Below are positions 16,685-23,702 of a DNA stretch of 23,702 nt, in pieces. Positions within the stretch are counted from its first letter, which is position 1, and each line of letters begins with the position of its first letter. The notes under the pieces were generated by a model. The model made no database searches. It was not told the DNA's origin and saw only the letters and a program-made list of their open reading frames with translations. The stretch is from a bacterium (lineage in GTDB: Bacteria; JACRDZ01; JAQUKH01), in contig JAQUKH010000036.1 in assembly GCA_028719205.1 (NCBI GenBank), forward strand, positions 1-23,702, read 5' to 3'. The position numbers and the translations under genes are program-made.

Positions 16685-18262
16685 CTAAAAAATATATTTA
16701 AATCCCAGCAAAAATCTTGCGCGTTCACCCGGATAATTTTTTATAATATCATATCTTTTGTCCAGGATATTATCCGCTTTCGCGTAAATTGCTAATTTCT
16801 CTGAAATTGTTCTTCCTGCCAAAAATCCTAACAAACAATAACCGCCCAATTTTTCATTTTTATCCTTATCATAATATCTTTCACCAACATATTTCCCGTC
16901 TATTAATAACTGATATAACTGATTATCATATTTGATAACAGTGCTTATGTTATCTGATTGCCGAGGAACAGTTTGAGCCTTGTTTTCATTCCATGTTTCT
17001 AAATACTTATAATCTATCTGTCCCGAAAACTTTTCAGAAAACTTTTGCAGATAAGTTATCTTTACGCCGTCTCTCTGAATATTCCCTAAATTTATCGGCG
17101 TCCAAAAGCCGTCCGCATTAGCCTCATCCTCGTCGAAAACCACATAATTTTCGATCCAATCATGAAATATTTTTGCTTCTATCGAATTATCGTCCTTAAG
17201 CCTCTTTAAAGCTTTTGAATATATCTGCCAATAATTTATACGCTTCAGCGGCAAAAGATTCAATTCCACAAAATTATTTTTTCCATATAAATCATAAAAT
17301 TCAATTTTTTTATTCTGGCGTTTAACACCAGCCTCGAGATCTGTTGAATAATTATATTTGTATGAAACAATTAATTTGGGATTTAGATATAACTTTTCTC
17401 CGCCTTCACGGCTTAAACCCGCGCCAATTTTTGCCTGGCTTTTTTCGTTTAACAGAATTGCCTGATTTTCCAGATCAAATGAATAAAACGCGTAACTATA
17501 CCGGCCGGCTAATTTATTTTTCTCTATTTCAGAAGTAACCTCGTATGGGCTTGAATTTTTATTAAAATCATATATTACTTTAAAACCAAAGGATTGATCC
17601 TTCTCGCTTGTTTTGTCTTTAATATTTGTATTTTCCCCGTTAATAATAATGAATAAATTTTTAATCGTTTTTATATCAAAACTAAATTTATAATTTTCGC
17701 TTTTTCGCGACAGATCTGAAATACGGTTATCTATCATTCCAGGCAGGTCAAATTTATTATGGTTTAACTTAAAGGCAAAATCAATTTTATTACTGAATAA
17801 TTGTCCGCCGAAAGTATAATGATCATAAATACTATCCGGCCTGGACCTGTTCCCGTATTCCTTATCAAACTCAAGAGAATAGCTTAATTTTTTAAGATCT
17901 TGCTTATGATTGAATGAGAAATTAAAACCGTAATAATTGCCGGCTGAAATATCCAGTTCATTTTGCGAATTTCTTTTACTTTGAGTTTGTATCTTACTTT
18001 GCTCCCGTTCTTTTAATCCTAAATCCGGTATTATTTTTTCGGATGAGGATTTTTCCAATTCATATTTTTCTTCTACCCGGGCGTCCTTCTTGCCATCCGT
18101 TTCATCTTTTTCCTTTTCCTTCCCCATTATCGTTTCTTCTGGAAGTTTAAAAGCCGGATCATCCTTTTTTTCTTCAGCCGTTACAATATATATATTAAAT
18201 AATATAATTATAAATATTATATATTTAATTTTTGTTTTATTCTTGAGTTTTTTTGGCATCAT
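16685..18262 (-). CDS. TonB-dependent-receptor-like outer-membrane barrel lacking a plug domain
   Basis: 525 residues. A signal peptide (1-29) is followed by a short segment LPEETIMGKE (40-49) that resembles a TonB box, then a charged, disordered-looking linker (50-100). From about 101 to the end it is all amphipathic beta strands. The C-terminal third has receptor hallmarks: INLGNIQRDGVKITYLQKF, YVGERYYD, and the final NILDKRYD with closing YIF, the C-terminal aromatic signal for barrel insertion. The roughly 120-150 residue plug domain expected between TonB box and barrel is absent, and the upstream gene overlaps the start by 26 bases, so it was not missed nearby. It precedes exbB, exbD and tonB. 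Substrate unknown; the thiN gene in the operon hints at thiamine. It could also be a non-transport barrel. Confidence 0.75.
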   Translation of the reverse strand: MMPKKLKNKTKIKYIIFIIILFNIYIVTAEEKKDDPAFKLPEETIMGKEKEKDETDGKKDARVEEKYELEKSSSEKIIPDLGLKEREQSKIQTQSKRNSQNELDISAGNYYGFNFSFNHKQDLKKLSYSLEFDKEYGNRSRPDSIYDHYTFGGQLFSNKIDFAFKLNHNKFDLPGMIDNRISDLSRKSENYKFSFDIKTIKNLFIIINGENTNIKDKTSEKDQSFGFKVIYDFNKNSSPYEVTSEIEKNKLAGRYSYAFYSFDLENQAILLNEKSQAKIGAGLSREGGEKLYLNPKLIVSYKYNYSTDLEAGVKRQNKKIEFYDLYGKNNFVELNLLPLKRINYWQIYSKALKRLKDDNSIEAKIFHDWIENYVVFDEDEANADGFWTPINLGNIQRDGVKITYLQKFSEKFSGQIDYKYLETWNENKAQTVPRQSDNISTVIKYDNQLYQLLIDGKYVGERYYDKDKNEKLGGYCLLGFLAGRTISEKLAIYAKADNILDKRYDIIKNYPGERARFLLGFKYIF

Positions 18263-21137
18263 CTTTTTTAATTAAATTTTCTAATTTTTCTTTGCTTTGC
18301 TCGGCCCATTGGTTTTTTGGTGATTCTTTAACAATAGCCCGTAATAAAGATACAGCATCGTTTTTCCGTTTCGCGAATTCATACAACTCAGCTTTCCTGA
18401 ACATTGCTTCGTATTTGACTTCGCCTTTGGATTTTTTAATGACCTGGTCTAAATAATCATATGCCATCTTATCATTTTTTTCCTCATGATATATCAATGC
18501 TTCATGGATAAAAGACTTAAATTTATTTTCAAGAACCGCAGTTTTGGAATTAGTATATTTCTGGAAATAGACATGCGACATTTTCCATTCTCGTAATTCC
18601 TCATAGATCTGCGCTAAATTGTAATATACGTTATCAATAAGCTGAGATTTAGGATATTTTTCAATTAAAATAAGATATTCATCTCTGGCTTCTTTTAACT
18701 TGCCCTGCGTATATAAAATTACACCGATCTTATAATACGTTTCAGAGGAAAATTCTGAATTAGGATATTCTTTTACGATCCGGGTAAATACTTTAACGGC
18801 ATTTGGTAATTGATTTAAGGAATAATAGCTGTTGCCTATCCAAAACATCGCGTTTACAGCCAGGCTGTGATCCGGAAAGATCTCTAAAATTGAATCCCAC
18901 ATTTCGATAGCTTTCTGATATTTTTTCTGGTTATAGAAATATTCTCCGAGTTTAAACTTAATTTCAGGAAGGAACTGGCTTTTCGGATACCTTTTTGAAA
19001 ATTTATCAGCCAAATTTATCATTTTATCTGTCTGCTGCAGCTGGTAATAAACCCATATCTGGGCGTAGAATGCGTCATCAGCAAAATCGCTATCAGGATA
19101 ATTTACAGCCACCTTATCATAATGTTCCAGCGCCATCTTAAAATTTTTCTGGTTATAATAGCAGTCCCCTATTCTATAATATGCTTCAGGAATATAAACA
19201 CTTTTAGGATATTTTTTTATTAAGATCTCCCATTCACTCACAGCCTGCGGATAAACCTCTTTTCTAAAATAACCCCACCCGATCCAGTATTGCGCGTTTT
19301 CTTTCCAGGGTTCATTTATTATCTTGCGCCATATATTAATAGCTTCCGTGAATTTTTCCTGGACATAATAAATGGTTCCCAATTGGAATAATGACCTGTC
19401 CTTTAAAATAGACTTCGGGTATTCTTTAACAACCCGTTCATAATACGAAATTGCCTTTAAATAATTTTTCTCATTAAAATATGTTTCACCGATCTGAAAT
19501 ACCGCGTCAGGCTTTAATTTTGTATCCGGCAATATCTCTAAAAGCTTTGTTAATTCCTCCCTGCTTTTTGGATATTTCTCCTGCCTGAAATAACACCACG
19601 CAATCCCGTAATAACTCGCGTCAACTAAAACGTGTTTAGGCCATTTTTTTATTACTTCTTCGTAGCGCCCGGCAGCCTCATTATATTTTTTCTGATTATA
19701 TAAACTTTCCGCGATCCAGAACAGGGCATCCGGTTCTAATGCGGATGGCGGGTTTTTTTTAGACAAAAGTTTAAAAAAAGATATTGCCTTTTCATAATCT
19801 TTTAACTGATAATTTGACCGCCCTATTTTTAAAATTGATCTGTCATTCATATCCCCGCTTGAATATTTTTCCTGAATAACAAGGTATGACTTTATAGCGT
19901 TATCATAATTCTGCAGTTGATAATTATTCTCACCGAGCATGAACCATGAAGCACCAGCGAATTCGCCATTCGGATAGTTTTCCGCGAGTTTTTTATACTG
20001 CTCAAGGCTTTTCGGATAATCATTTAAAATATAATACGCGTAACCGGACGCTGAAAGAGAATTTTCCATCAACTCACTTTTAGGATATTTAGTAATGACT
20101 TCCTGATAATAATTAACTGCCTGCGTATAATCCTCCAGATTATAGTAAATACCTCCGATCCAGAATAAACATGCGGGAACAAGCTCACTTTCAGGCCTTT
20201 CCTTGATCAAATCCTTCCATATTGTTAATGCCTCGTTATAATTTTTCACTTTAAAATATGTCCAGCCAATACCATATTTTGCTTTTTCATAAAATATTCC
20301 ATTATTGAAGCGGCTGATTATTATCTGATATTTTTCCCTGGCTTTTTCATAATTCTTTAAAAGGTAATATGATTCACCAAGCCAGAAGTAAGCCTGCTCT
20401 TCCGTGGCCCCCTGGGGATAATTCGTAATATATTTTTCGTACTCGACTGCGGAATTCTGATAATTCCCATTTTTAAATAAGCTTTCAGCAAGATAATATT
20501 GAGATGATTCAATGACCTCGCTGCCCGGATATTTTATTAAAACCGCTTTGAATGAATCGGAGGCTTTCTGATATTCGCCTTTGTTAAGCCAGATCCATCC
20601 GAGAGAGTATTGCGTGAACGCAGCATACTTATTATCCGGATAAAGTTCTAAAAATCTAAAATATGATTTTTCTGCCTCATCATATTTCTTTTGCTGAAAA
20701 AGGCATTCCCCTGTCCAATATTGCACGGCCGGAGTAAATGAACTTTGCGGGAACTGTATCATTACTTTCTGAAAATAAACCTGCGCTTCACTATAACGTT
20801 TCATCCTGAAATGGCATTCCGCTATGCGAAAAACGAATTTATCCGCTATACTTGAATTCGGATAGATGCGATAGCCATTCTCATACAAATTCAACGCCTC
20901 ATCATATTTCTCCATATTAAATACATTTTCAGCCATATAATATTGGGCTGAATCGGCCATCCTGGAATCAGAAAAAGAAGAAAGATATCTCTTGAACTGG
21001 TTATAAGACAGGTCGAACAGTTTATTATTATAGGAATCTAAGGCATTCTGATAAAGGCTTTCTTCTTCAGAAGAAAAACTCGGAGCTATTTTAATAAATG
21101 ATAAAATTATAAATATAATTAAAAAATATTTCTTCAT
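18237..21137 (-). CDS. Giant exported TPR protein (about 25 units of 37 residues), YbgF/BamD-like
   Basis: 966 residues: a signal peptide (about 1-22, ending near SFS) and then about 25 tandem tetratricopeptide units, nearly all with a 37-residue period and the pattern YPxS..A.Y..GE.YY..K.Y..AI..Y..V...YP. Such YbgF/BamD-type repeats occur in periplasmic proteins of the Tol-Pal and outer-membrane assembly systems and bind other proteins. A run this long would form a superhelical rod reaching well into the periplasm. The tail after about 940 is lysine-rich. It is the first gene of the barrel-exbB-exbD-tonB-thiN operon, behind a consensus promoter, with AAGG before the ATG. Its direct partner is unknown; a scaffold between barrel and TonB or peptidoglycan is inference. 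Confidence 0.88.
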   Translation of the reverse strand: MKKYFLIIFIILSFIKIAPSFSSEEESLYQNALDSYNNKLFDLSYNQFKRYLSSFSDSRMADSAQYYMAENVFNMEKYDEALNLYENGYRIYPNSSIADKFVFRIAECHFRMKRYSEAQVYFQKVMIQFPQSSFTPAVQYWTGECLFQQKKYDEAEKSYFRFLELYPDNKYAAFTQYSLGWIWLNKGEYQKASDSFKAVLIKYPGSEVIESSQYYLAESLFKNGNYQNSAVEYEKYITNYPQGATEEQAYFWLGESYYLLKNYEKAREKYQIIISRFNNGIFYEKAKYGIGWTYFKVKNYNEALTIWKDLIKERPESELVPACLFWIGGIYYNLEDYTQAVNYYQEVITKYPKSELMENSLSASGYAYYILNDYPKSLEQYKKLAENYPNGEFAGASWFMLGENNYQLQNYDNAIKSYLVIQEKYSSGDMNDRSILKIGRSNYQLKDYEKAISFFKLLSKKNPPSALEPDALFWIAESLYNQKKYNEAAGRYEEVIKKWPKHVLVDASYYGIAWCYFRQEKYPKSREELTKLLEILPDTKLKPDAVFQIGETYFNEKNYLKAISYYERVVKEYPKSILKDRSLFQLGTIYYVQEKFTEAINIWRKIINEPWKENAQYWIGWGYFRKEVYPQAVSEWEILIKKYPKSVYIPEAYYRIGDCYYNQKNFKMALEHYDKVAVNYPDSDFADDAFYAQIWVYYQLQQTDKMINLADKFSKRYPKSQFLPEIKFKLGEYFYNQKKYQKAIEMWDSILEIFPDHSLAVNAMFWIGNSYYSLNQLPNAVKVFTRIVKEYPNSEFSSETYYKIGVILYTQGKLKEARDEYLILIEKYPKSQLIDNVYYNLAQIYEELREWKMSHVYFQKYTNSKTAVLENKFKSFIHEALIYHEEKNDKMAYDYLDQVIKKSKGEVKYEAMFRKAELYEFAKRKNDAVSLLRAIVKESPKNQWAEQSKEKLENLIKKDDAKKTQE

Positions 21138-21163
21138 TCCACAACCTTTTTTTATTTAATATT

Positions 21164-21191
21164 ATTATAGAGTCTGCCTGCAAAATGTCAA
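21164..21191 (-). promoter_or_regulatory. Consensus promoter of the TPR-barrel-exbBD-tonB-thiN operon
   Basis: On the minus strand TTGACA (21191-21186) and TATAAT (21169-21164), both perfect matches, are separated by 16 bases. The predicted start near 21157 leaves only about 20 bases of leader before the TPR ATG at 21137, too short for a riboswitch. It lies just after the ogt stop codon. Confidence 0.85.
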
Positions 21192-21194
21192 GTT

Positions 21195-21671
21195 TTAATC
21201 AATATTTCTTATTTTAATATATTTTTCCAGGCCCAGCAGTATTTTTTTCCATTTAATACCGGCTGAATACCCTCCCAATTCCTCATTGTTTTTAATAACA
21301 CGATGGCAGGGAATAACAATTGGCACAGGATTCCTGTTCAATGCGTTTCCCACAGCCCTGCATGCTTTAGGATGGCCGGTGTCTTTTGCTATTTGAGAAT
21401 ATGATCTTGTATTTCCATAGGGAATTAATTTTATTTTATCTAATACCTTTTTCTCAAACTCAGTTAAATTATCTTGAATAATTTTATATTTATTAAAATC
21501 AGTTTTCCCCCCGCTGAAATATTCAGACAGATCATCTTTTAATCCCTTATACACTTTATAATACTTATCTCTCTTTTGAAATCCAGCATTTAAATCTATT
21601 GTTAATAAATTCTTTCCGCTGTATTCAACTTTAATATATCCGTATTTAGTTTTAAATTGGAACCAGAACAT
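21195..21671 (-). CDS. ogt: Methylated-DNA--protein-cysteine methyltransferase (O6-alkylguanine repair)
   Basis: 158 residues, the usual Ogt size. The protein removes O6-alkyl groups from guanine by transferring them to its own cysteine, a one-time repair event. The active site is C122 in PVPIVIPCHRVI; the helix-turn-helix with the arginine finger (R105 in CRAVGNALNRN) and the GGYSAGIKWKK segment (133-143) follow the family. The N-terminal domain (1-65) is short and diverged, as is common. It lies 22 bases after the LysM/M23 gene and probably ends that operon. No ribosome binding site is visible before the ATG at 21671. Confidence 0.93.
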   Translation of the reverse strand: MFWFQFKTKYGYIKVEYSGKNLLTIDLNAGFQKRDKYYKVYKGLKDDLSEYFSGGKTDFNKYKIIQDNLTEFEKKVLDKIKLIPYGNTRSYSQIAKDTGHPKACRAVGNALNRNPVPIVIPCHRVIKNNEELGGYSAGIKWKKILLGLEKYIKIRNID

Positions 21672-21693
21672 ATTTTTATATTTAAATTAACAT

Positions 21694-22434
21694 TTACGGC
21701 AAATAGTCCAACGGGTCAAGGGCATCCCCTTTATAACGGATCTCGAAATGGAGATGAGGCCCTGTTGACCAGCCCGTACTGCCTGATAACGAAATAGGCT
21801 GCCCCTTTTTTACTTTCTGTTCAACTTTAACTAAAATTTTCGAATTGTGGCCATAAACCGTTATAAAATCATTTTCATGCCTTAAAATTATAACGTTGCC
21901 TAATCCCCTCGGGCGGGATTCTACAAGCGCTACTTCGCCGTCATACGCTGCTAATACTTTCGTCCCAGAAGGAACCGCAATATCAATTCCTTTATGTGGT
22001 ATTCCAAGCCTGAAACCAAATCTTGAGGTTAGCTGCCCTTTTAAAGGCCAGATGATCCTTATTGGCGGAATTTTATCGTGTGAAATCTTTTTGCGTTTTT
22101 TAATTTTCTTGTATGAAGCCTCCGGTTTTTCAGATGATGGAAAGTAAATTTTTTTACCGGGTTCTATTTCTTTCGGATTTGTTATAAGATTATATTGTAT
22201 CAGTTTTTTTGGCGGGATATTATATTTCCTGGAGATCGAATATAAAGTATCGCCTTTTTTAACAATATAATAATCTTTAGTAATAGTTTGTTTTTGATAA
22301 TACGGCCTGCTGCTTCCGCATCCAAAATCAAAAACAAATAACGGGAGAACCATTAAATAAATATAGAAGAATACTTTTTTTTTACTAATATCTGATCGTA
22401 AATCCTTTAAATTCTTCTTTATATTTATCCTCAC
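21694..22434 (-). CDS. LysM / M23 peptidase, NlpD-like envelope murein hydrolase
   Basis: 246 residues from a GTG start. A basic start and hydrophobic helix (about 21-38) lead to C39 in DFGCGSS, a non-canonical lipobox (Asp at -3), so it may be a lipoprotein or simply anchored. A LysM peptidoglycan-binding domain covers about 55-98 (YYIVKKGDTLYSISRKYNIP). The M23 domain (about 125-246) keeps all zinc and catalytic residues: H147 and D151 (PHKGID), H196 (YGHNS), H227 and H229 (GPHLHFE). It is therefore likely an active endopeptidase, or works in cell separation like NlpD. The GTG start overlaps the acylphosphatase gene by 50 bases and has only a weak ribosome binding site; a later start within the overlap is possible, but the ATG at 22353 would remove the basic part of the signal sequence. 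Confidence 0.88.
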   Translation of the reverse strand: MRINIKKNLKDLRSDISKKKVFFYIYLMVLPLFVFDFGCGSSRPYYQKQTITKDYYIVKKGDTLYSISRKYNIPPKKLIQYNLITNPKEIEPGKKIYFPSSEKPEASYKKIKKRKKISHDKIPPIRIIWPLKGQLTSRFGFRLGIPHKGIDIAVPSGTKVLAAYDGEVALVESRPRGLGNVIILRHENDFITVYGHNSKILVKVEQKVKKGQPISLSGSTGWSTGPHLHFEIRYKGDALDPLDYLP

Positions 22435-22666
22435 TTTTTATAATATCCCTCACTACTGCCATCGAAGGGCCTTTCCATAATTCATTGATAAAAGACTCAA
22501 TATTATTTCTGTCACCTTCAGCGGCAATTTCAACATCTCCTGATGATAAATTCCTCGCATAACCCCTGATTTTATATTGATGGGCGAGATCTTCCGCAAA
22601 AGCCCGGTAGCCAACTCCCTGCACTCTTCCCTGAACAATTAATTTCACTCTGATATTTTCGGTCAT
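22385..22666 (-). CDS. acyP: Acylphosphatase
   Basis: 93 residues, the standard length. The enzyme hydrolyses acyl phosphates such as carbamoyl or acetyl phosphate. The phosphate loop VQGRVQGVGYRAF (11-23) contains catalytic R21, and N39 in GYARNLSSGDVEI is the catalytic Asn; the C-terminal FKGFTIRY matches the family's closing strand. It is the first gene after the palindrome at 22695-22720 and overlaps the following LysM/M23 gene by 50 bases. AAGGA lies about 11 bases before the ATG. Confidence 0.93.
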   Translation of the reverse strand: MTENIRVKLIVQGRVQGVGYRAFAEDLAHQYKIRGYARNLSSGDVEIAAEGDRNNIESFINELWKGPSMAVVRDIIKSEDKYKEEFKGFTIRY

Positions 22667-22694
22667 AAAGCGGTTTTCCTTAACATTAACAAGA

Positions 22695-22720
22695 TTTATC
22701 TGATATTAATATCAGATAAA
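22695..22720. promoter_or_regulatory. Perfect 26-bp palindrome, candidate operator
   Basis: TTTATCTGATATT (22695-22707) is directly followed by its exact reverse complement (22708-22720), with no loop. On the minus strand it overlaps a candidate -10 and lies 28 bases before the acylphosphatase ATG. No U run follows on the minus strand, which argues for a protein-binding site rather than a terminator. Confidence 0.6.
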
Positions 22721-22735
22721 AAGCAATATATTCAA
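22706..22735 (-). promoter_or_regulatory. Candidate promoter of the acylphosphatase operon
   Basis: On the minus strand a -35-like TTGAAT (22735-22730) is followed after 18 bases by TATTAA (22711-22706), each four of six matches. The -10 lies inside the 26-bp palindrome. The match is modest, but no better promoter is seen in the 148-base gap between lysC and acyP. Confidence 0.35.
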
Positions 22736-22814
22736 TTTTTTAGTAAAGTTATTATTTTAGACAAGGAAATGGTTATCAAATTCAATTCCGTACAATTTCC
22801 GGCAAAACTATTAT

Positions 22815-23702
22815 TTATTTTCCCAGATTGAATTCTTTATGGATGATCTTAAGGGCTTTGTCGGCGTCATCCTGGTTTACAACGCAGGAAATTTTTATTT
22901 CTGAGGTGCTGATCATCTGGATGTTTATTCCGGCTTTTCCGAGGATCTGGAACATTTTCGCGGCGACGCCTGAATGGCTGCGCATGCCTATGCCTACAGC
23001 TGAAACTTTGGCGATGTTTTTATCATAAATGACTGTTTTGGCCTTGAGTTTTTTCGCCATTTTTTTCATTACAACAAGCGCTTTTTCAAGGTCATCTTTC
23101 ATAACAGTAAAAGAAATGTCGTTCTTGCCGTCCTCGCCCGCGCTCTGGATGATCATATCCACGATAATATTTTCATCGGCCAGTTCACCGAAGACCTGCG
23201 CGGCTATTCCCGGCCGGTCAGGTATTTCAACGATCGAGATCTTTGCTTCTTTTTTGTCACACGCGACACCGCTAACCAATATCTTTTCCATATTTTTGTT
23301 TTCCTTTACATATTTTTCTTCAGACAAAAGCATAGTGCCCTTATCCTTTGAAAAAGTTGAACGGACACTTAAAGGTATATTATATTTTTTCGCGATCTCC
23401 ACAGACCTTGAGTGCAGGACCTGCGCGCCCAAACTTGCCAGTTCAAGGATTTCATCATAAGTGACAAACGATAATTTCCTGGCTTCCGGGATTATTCTCG
23501 GATCGGCTGTGTAGATCCCGTCCACATCGGTGTAGATCTCACAAAGATCCGCTTTTAAAGCGGCGGCTATCGCTACAGCAGTCGTATCGGATCCGCCGCG
23601 ACCGAGTGTTGTTATTTCCTGATTTTCTCCTAACCCTTGGAATCCCGCGACAATAACTATTTTATCCTTAGCAAGTTCCTTCCGGATCCGGGCGCCGTTT
23701 AT
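22815..23702 (-). CDS. lysC: Aspartokinase, C-terminal part (N-terminus beyond window)
   Basis: The frame is open to the window edge and gives 295 residues, so the true start lies outside; the internal GTG at 23525 is not a start. The visible kinase part includes VIVAGFQG, the ATP-binding [14 protein letters not shown] and [15 protein letters not shown], followed by the regulatory half with two ACT domains ([17 protein letters not shown] and [16 protein letters not shown]), ending in KEFNLGK. It phosphorylates L-aspartate for lysine, threonine and methionine synthesis, and the ACT pair normally carries feedback inhibition. There is no fused homoserine dehydrogenase, so it is monofunctional. 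The region is visibly richer in G and C than the other genes. It ends 148 bases before acyP, with no clear terminator between. Confidence 0.96.
   Translation of the reverse strand: MNGARIRKELAKDKIVIVAGFQGLGENQEITTLGRGGSDTTAVAIAAALKADLCEIYTDVDGIYTADPRIIPEARKLSFVTYDEILELASLGAQVLHSRSVEIAKKYNIPLSVRSTFSKDKGTMLLSEEKYVKENKNMEKILVSGVACDKKEAKISIVEIPDRPGIAAQVFGELADENIIVDMIIQSAGEDGKNDISFTVMKDDLEKALVVMKKMAKKLKAKTVIYDKNIAKVSAVGIGMRSHSGVAAKMFQILGKAGINIQMISTSEIKISCVVNQDDADKALKIIHKEFNLGK

Noticed and set aside
18180-18240. AT-rich inverted-repeat-like stretch (ATATATATTAAATAATATAATTA...)
   Set aside because: It encodes the hydrophobic signal sequence of the barrel protein; Ile/Tyr/Asn codons explain the composition and the pairing is imperfect.
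21138-21163. TPP riboswitch before the operon containing thiN
   Set aside because: The leader after the consensus promoter is only about 20 bases and lacks CUGAGA and the other THI-box elements.
22815-23525. Complete gene of 236 codons from the GTG at 23525
   Set aside because: The same frame continues to the window edge and encodes conserved aspartokinase sequence (GRGGSDTT), so the GTG is an internal valine codon.

Overview
The window comes from an AT-rich, diderm (Gram-negative type) bacterium. It encodes ExbB, ExbD and TonB, an outer-membrane beta-barrel, an AsmA-like envelope protein, a periplasmic LysM/M23 murein hydrolase and an exported multihaem cytochrome c. The low G+C, the large TPR and multihaem proteins and the ferredoxin-type genes suit an anaerobic, little-cultured lineage, but the sequence alone does not name a phylum. 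Housekeeping-type promoters are readable as TTGACA/TATAAT. There are no tRNAs, rRNAs, CRISPR arrays, insertion sequences or phage genes that I can see. Coding density is very high, and no gene-free stretch exceeds about 200 bases.

Layout. (A) 1-91, minus: the first 30 codons of an exported protein. It is preceded by a short promoter/hairpin intergenic unit (138-269). (B) 286-9037, minus: a four-gene run reading M50-like membrane metalloprotease, then a 1149-residue AsmA-like protein, then an SbcD/Mre11-like phosphoesterase with half of its metal ligands replaced, then a Rad50/SbcC-like ATPase carrying a membrane hairpin where a zinc hook would be. (C) 9127-10734, plus, divergent from B: a cysteine desulfurase and a NIL-domain ferredoxin. 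A 10-bp inverted repeat brackets the shared promoter region between B and C. (D) 10731-14045, minus: a redoxin-TPR lipoprotein-sized exported protein with a degenerate active site, followed by an NHL-propeller cytochrome with 15 haem-binding motifs. (E) 14156-21137, minus: a six-gene operon under a perfect TTGACA/TATAAT promoter. Its order is a giant TPR protein, a plug-less TonB-dependent-receptor-like barrel, exbB, exbD, tonB, and thiamine pyrophosphokinase. (F) 21195-22666, minus: acylphosphatase, LysM/M23 lipoprotein-like hydrolase and an O6-alkylguanine-DNA alkyltransferase, with a perfect 26-bp palindrome in front. (G) 22815-23702, minus: the C-terminal part of monofunctional aspartokinase, cut by the window edge.

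How the genes may work together. Block E looks like one energised outer-membrane machine: the proton motor (ExbBD), a transducer (TonB), a barrel and a long periplasmic TPR scaffold. Block D would place a multihaem electron carrier in or across the same envelope. Block C supplies sulfur and Fe-S related functions. Block B is the most unusual part. An SMC-like ATPase that appears membrane-anchored, with a probably nuclease-inactive partner, is co-encoded with two envelope proteins, which argues for a role at the membrane rather than plain DNA-end processing. That is inference from gene order and residue loss, and is marked as such below.
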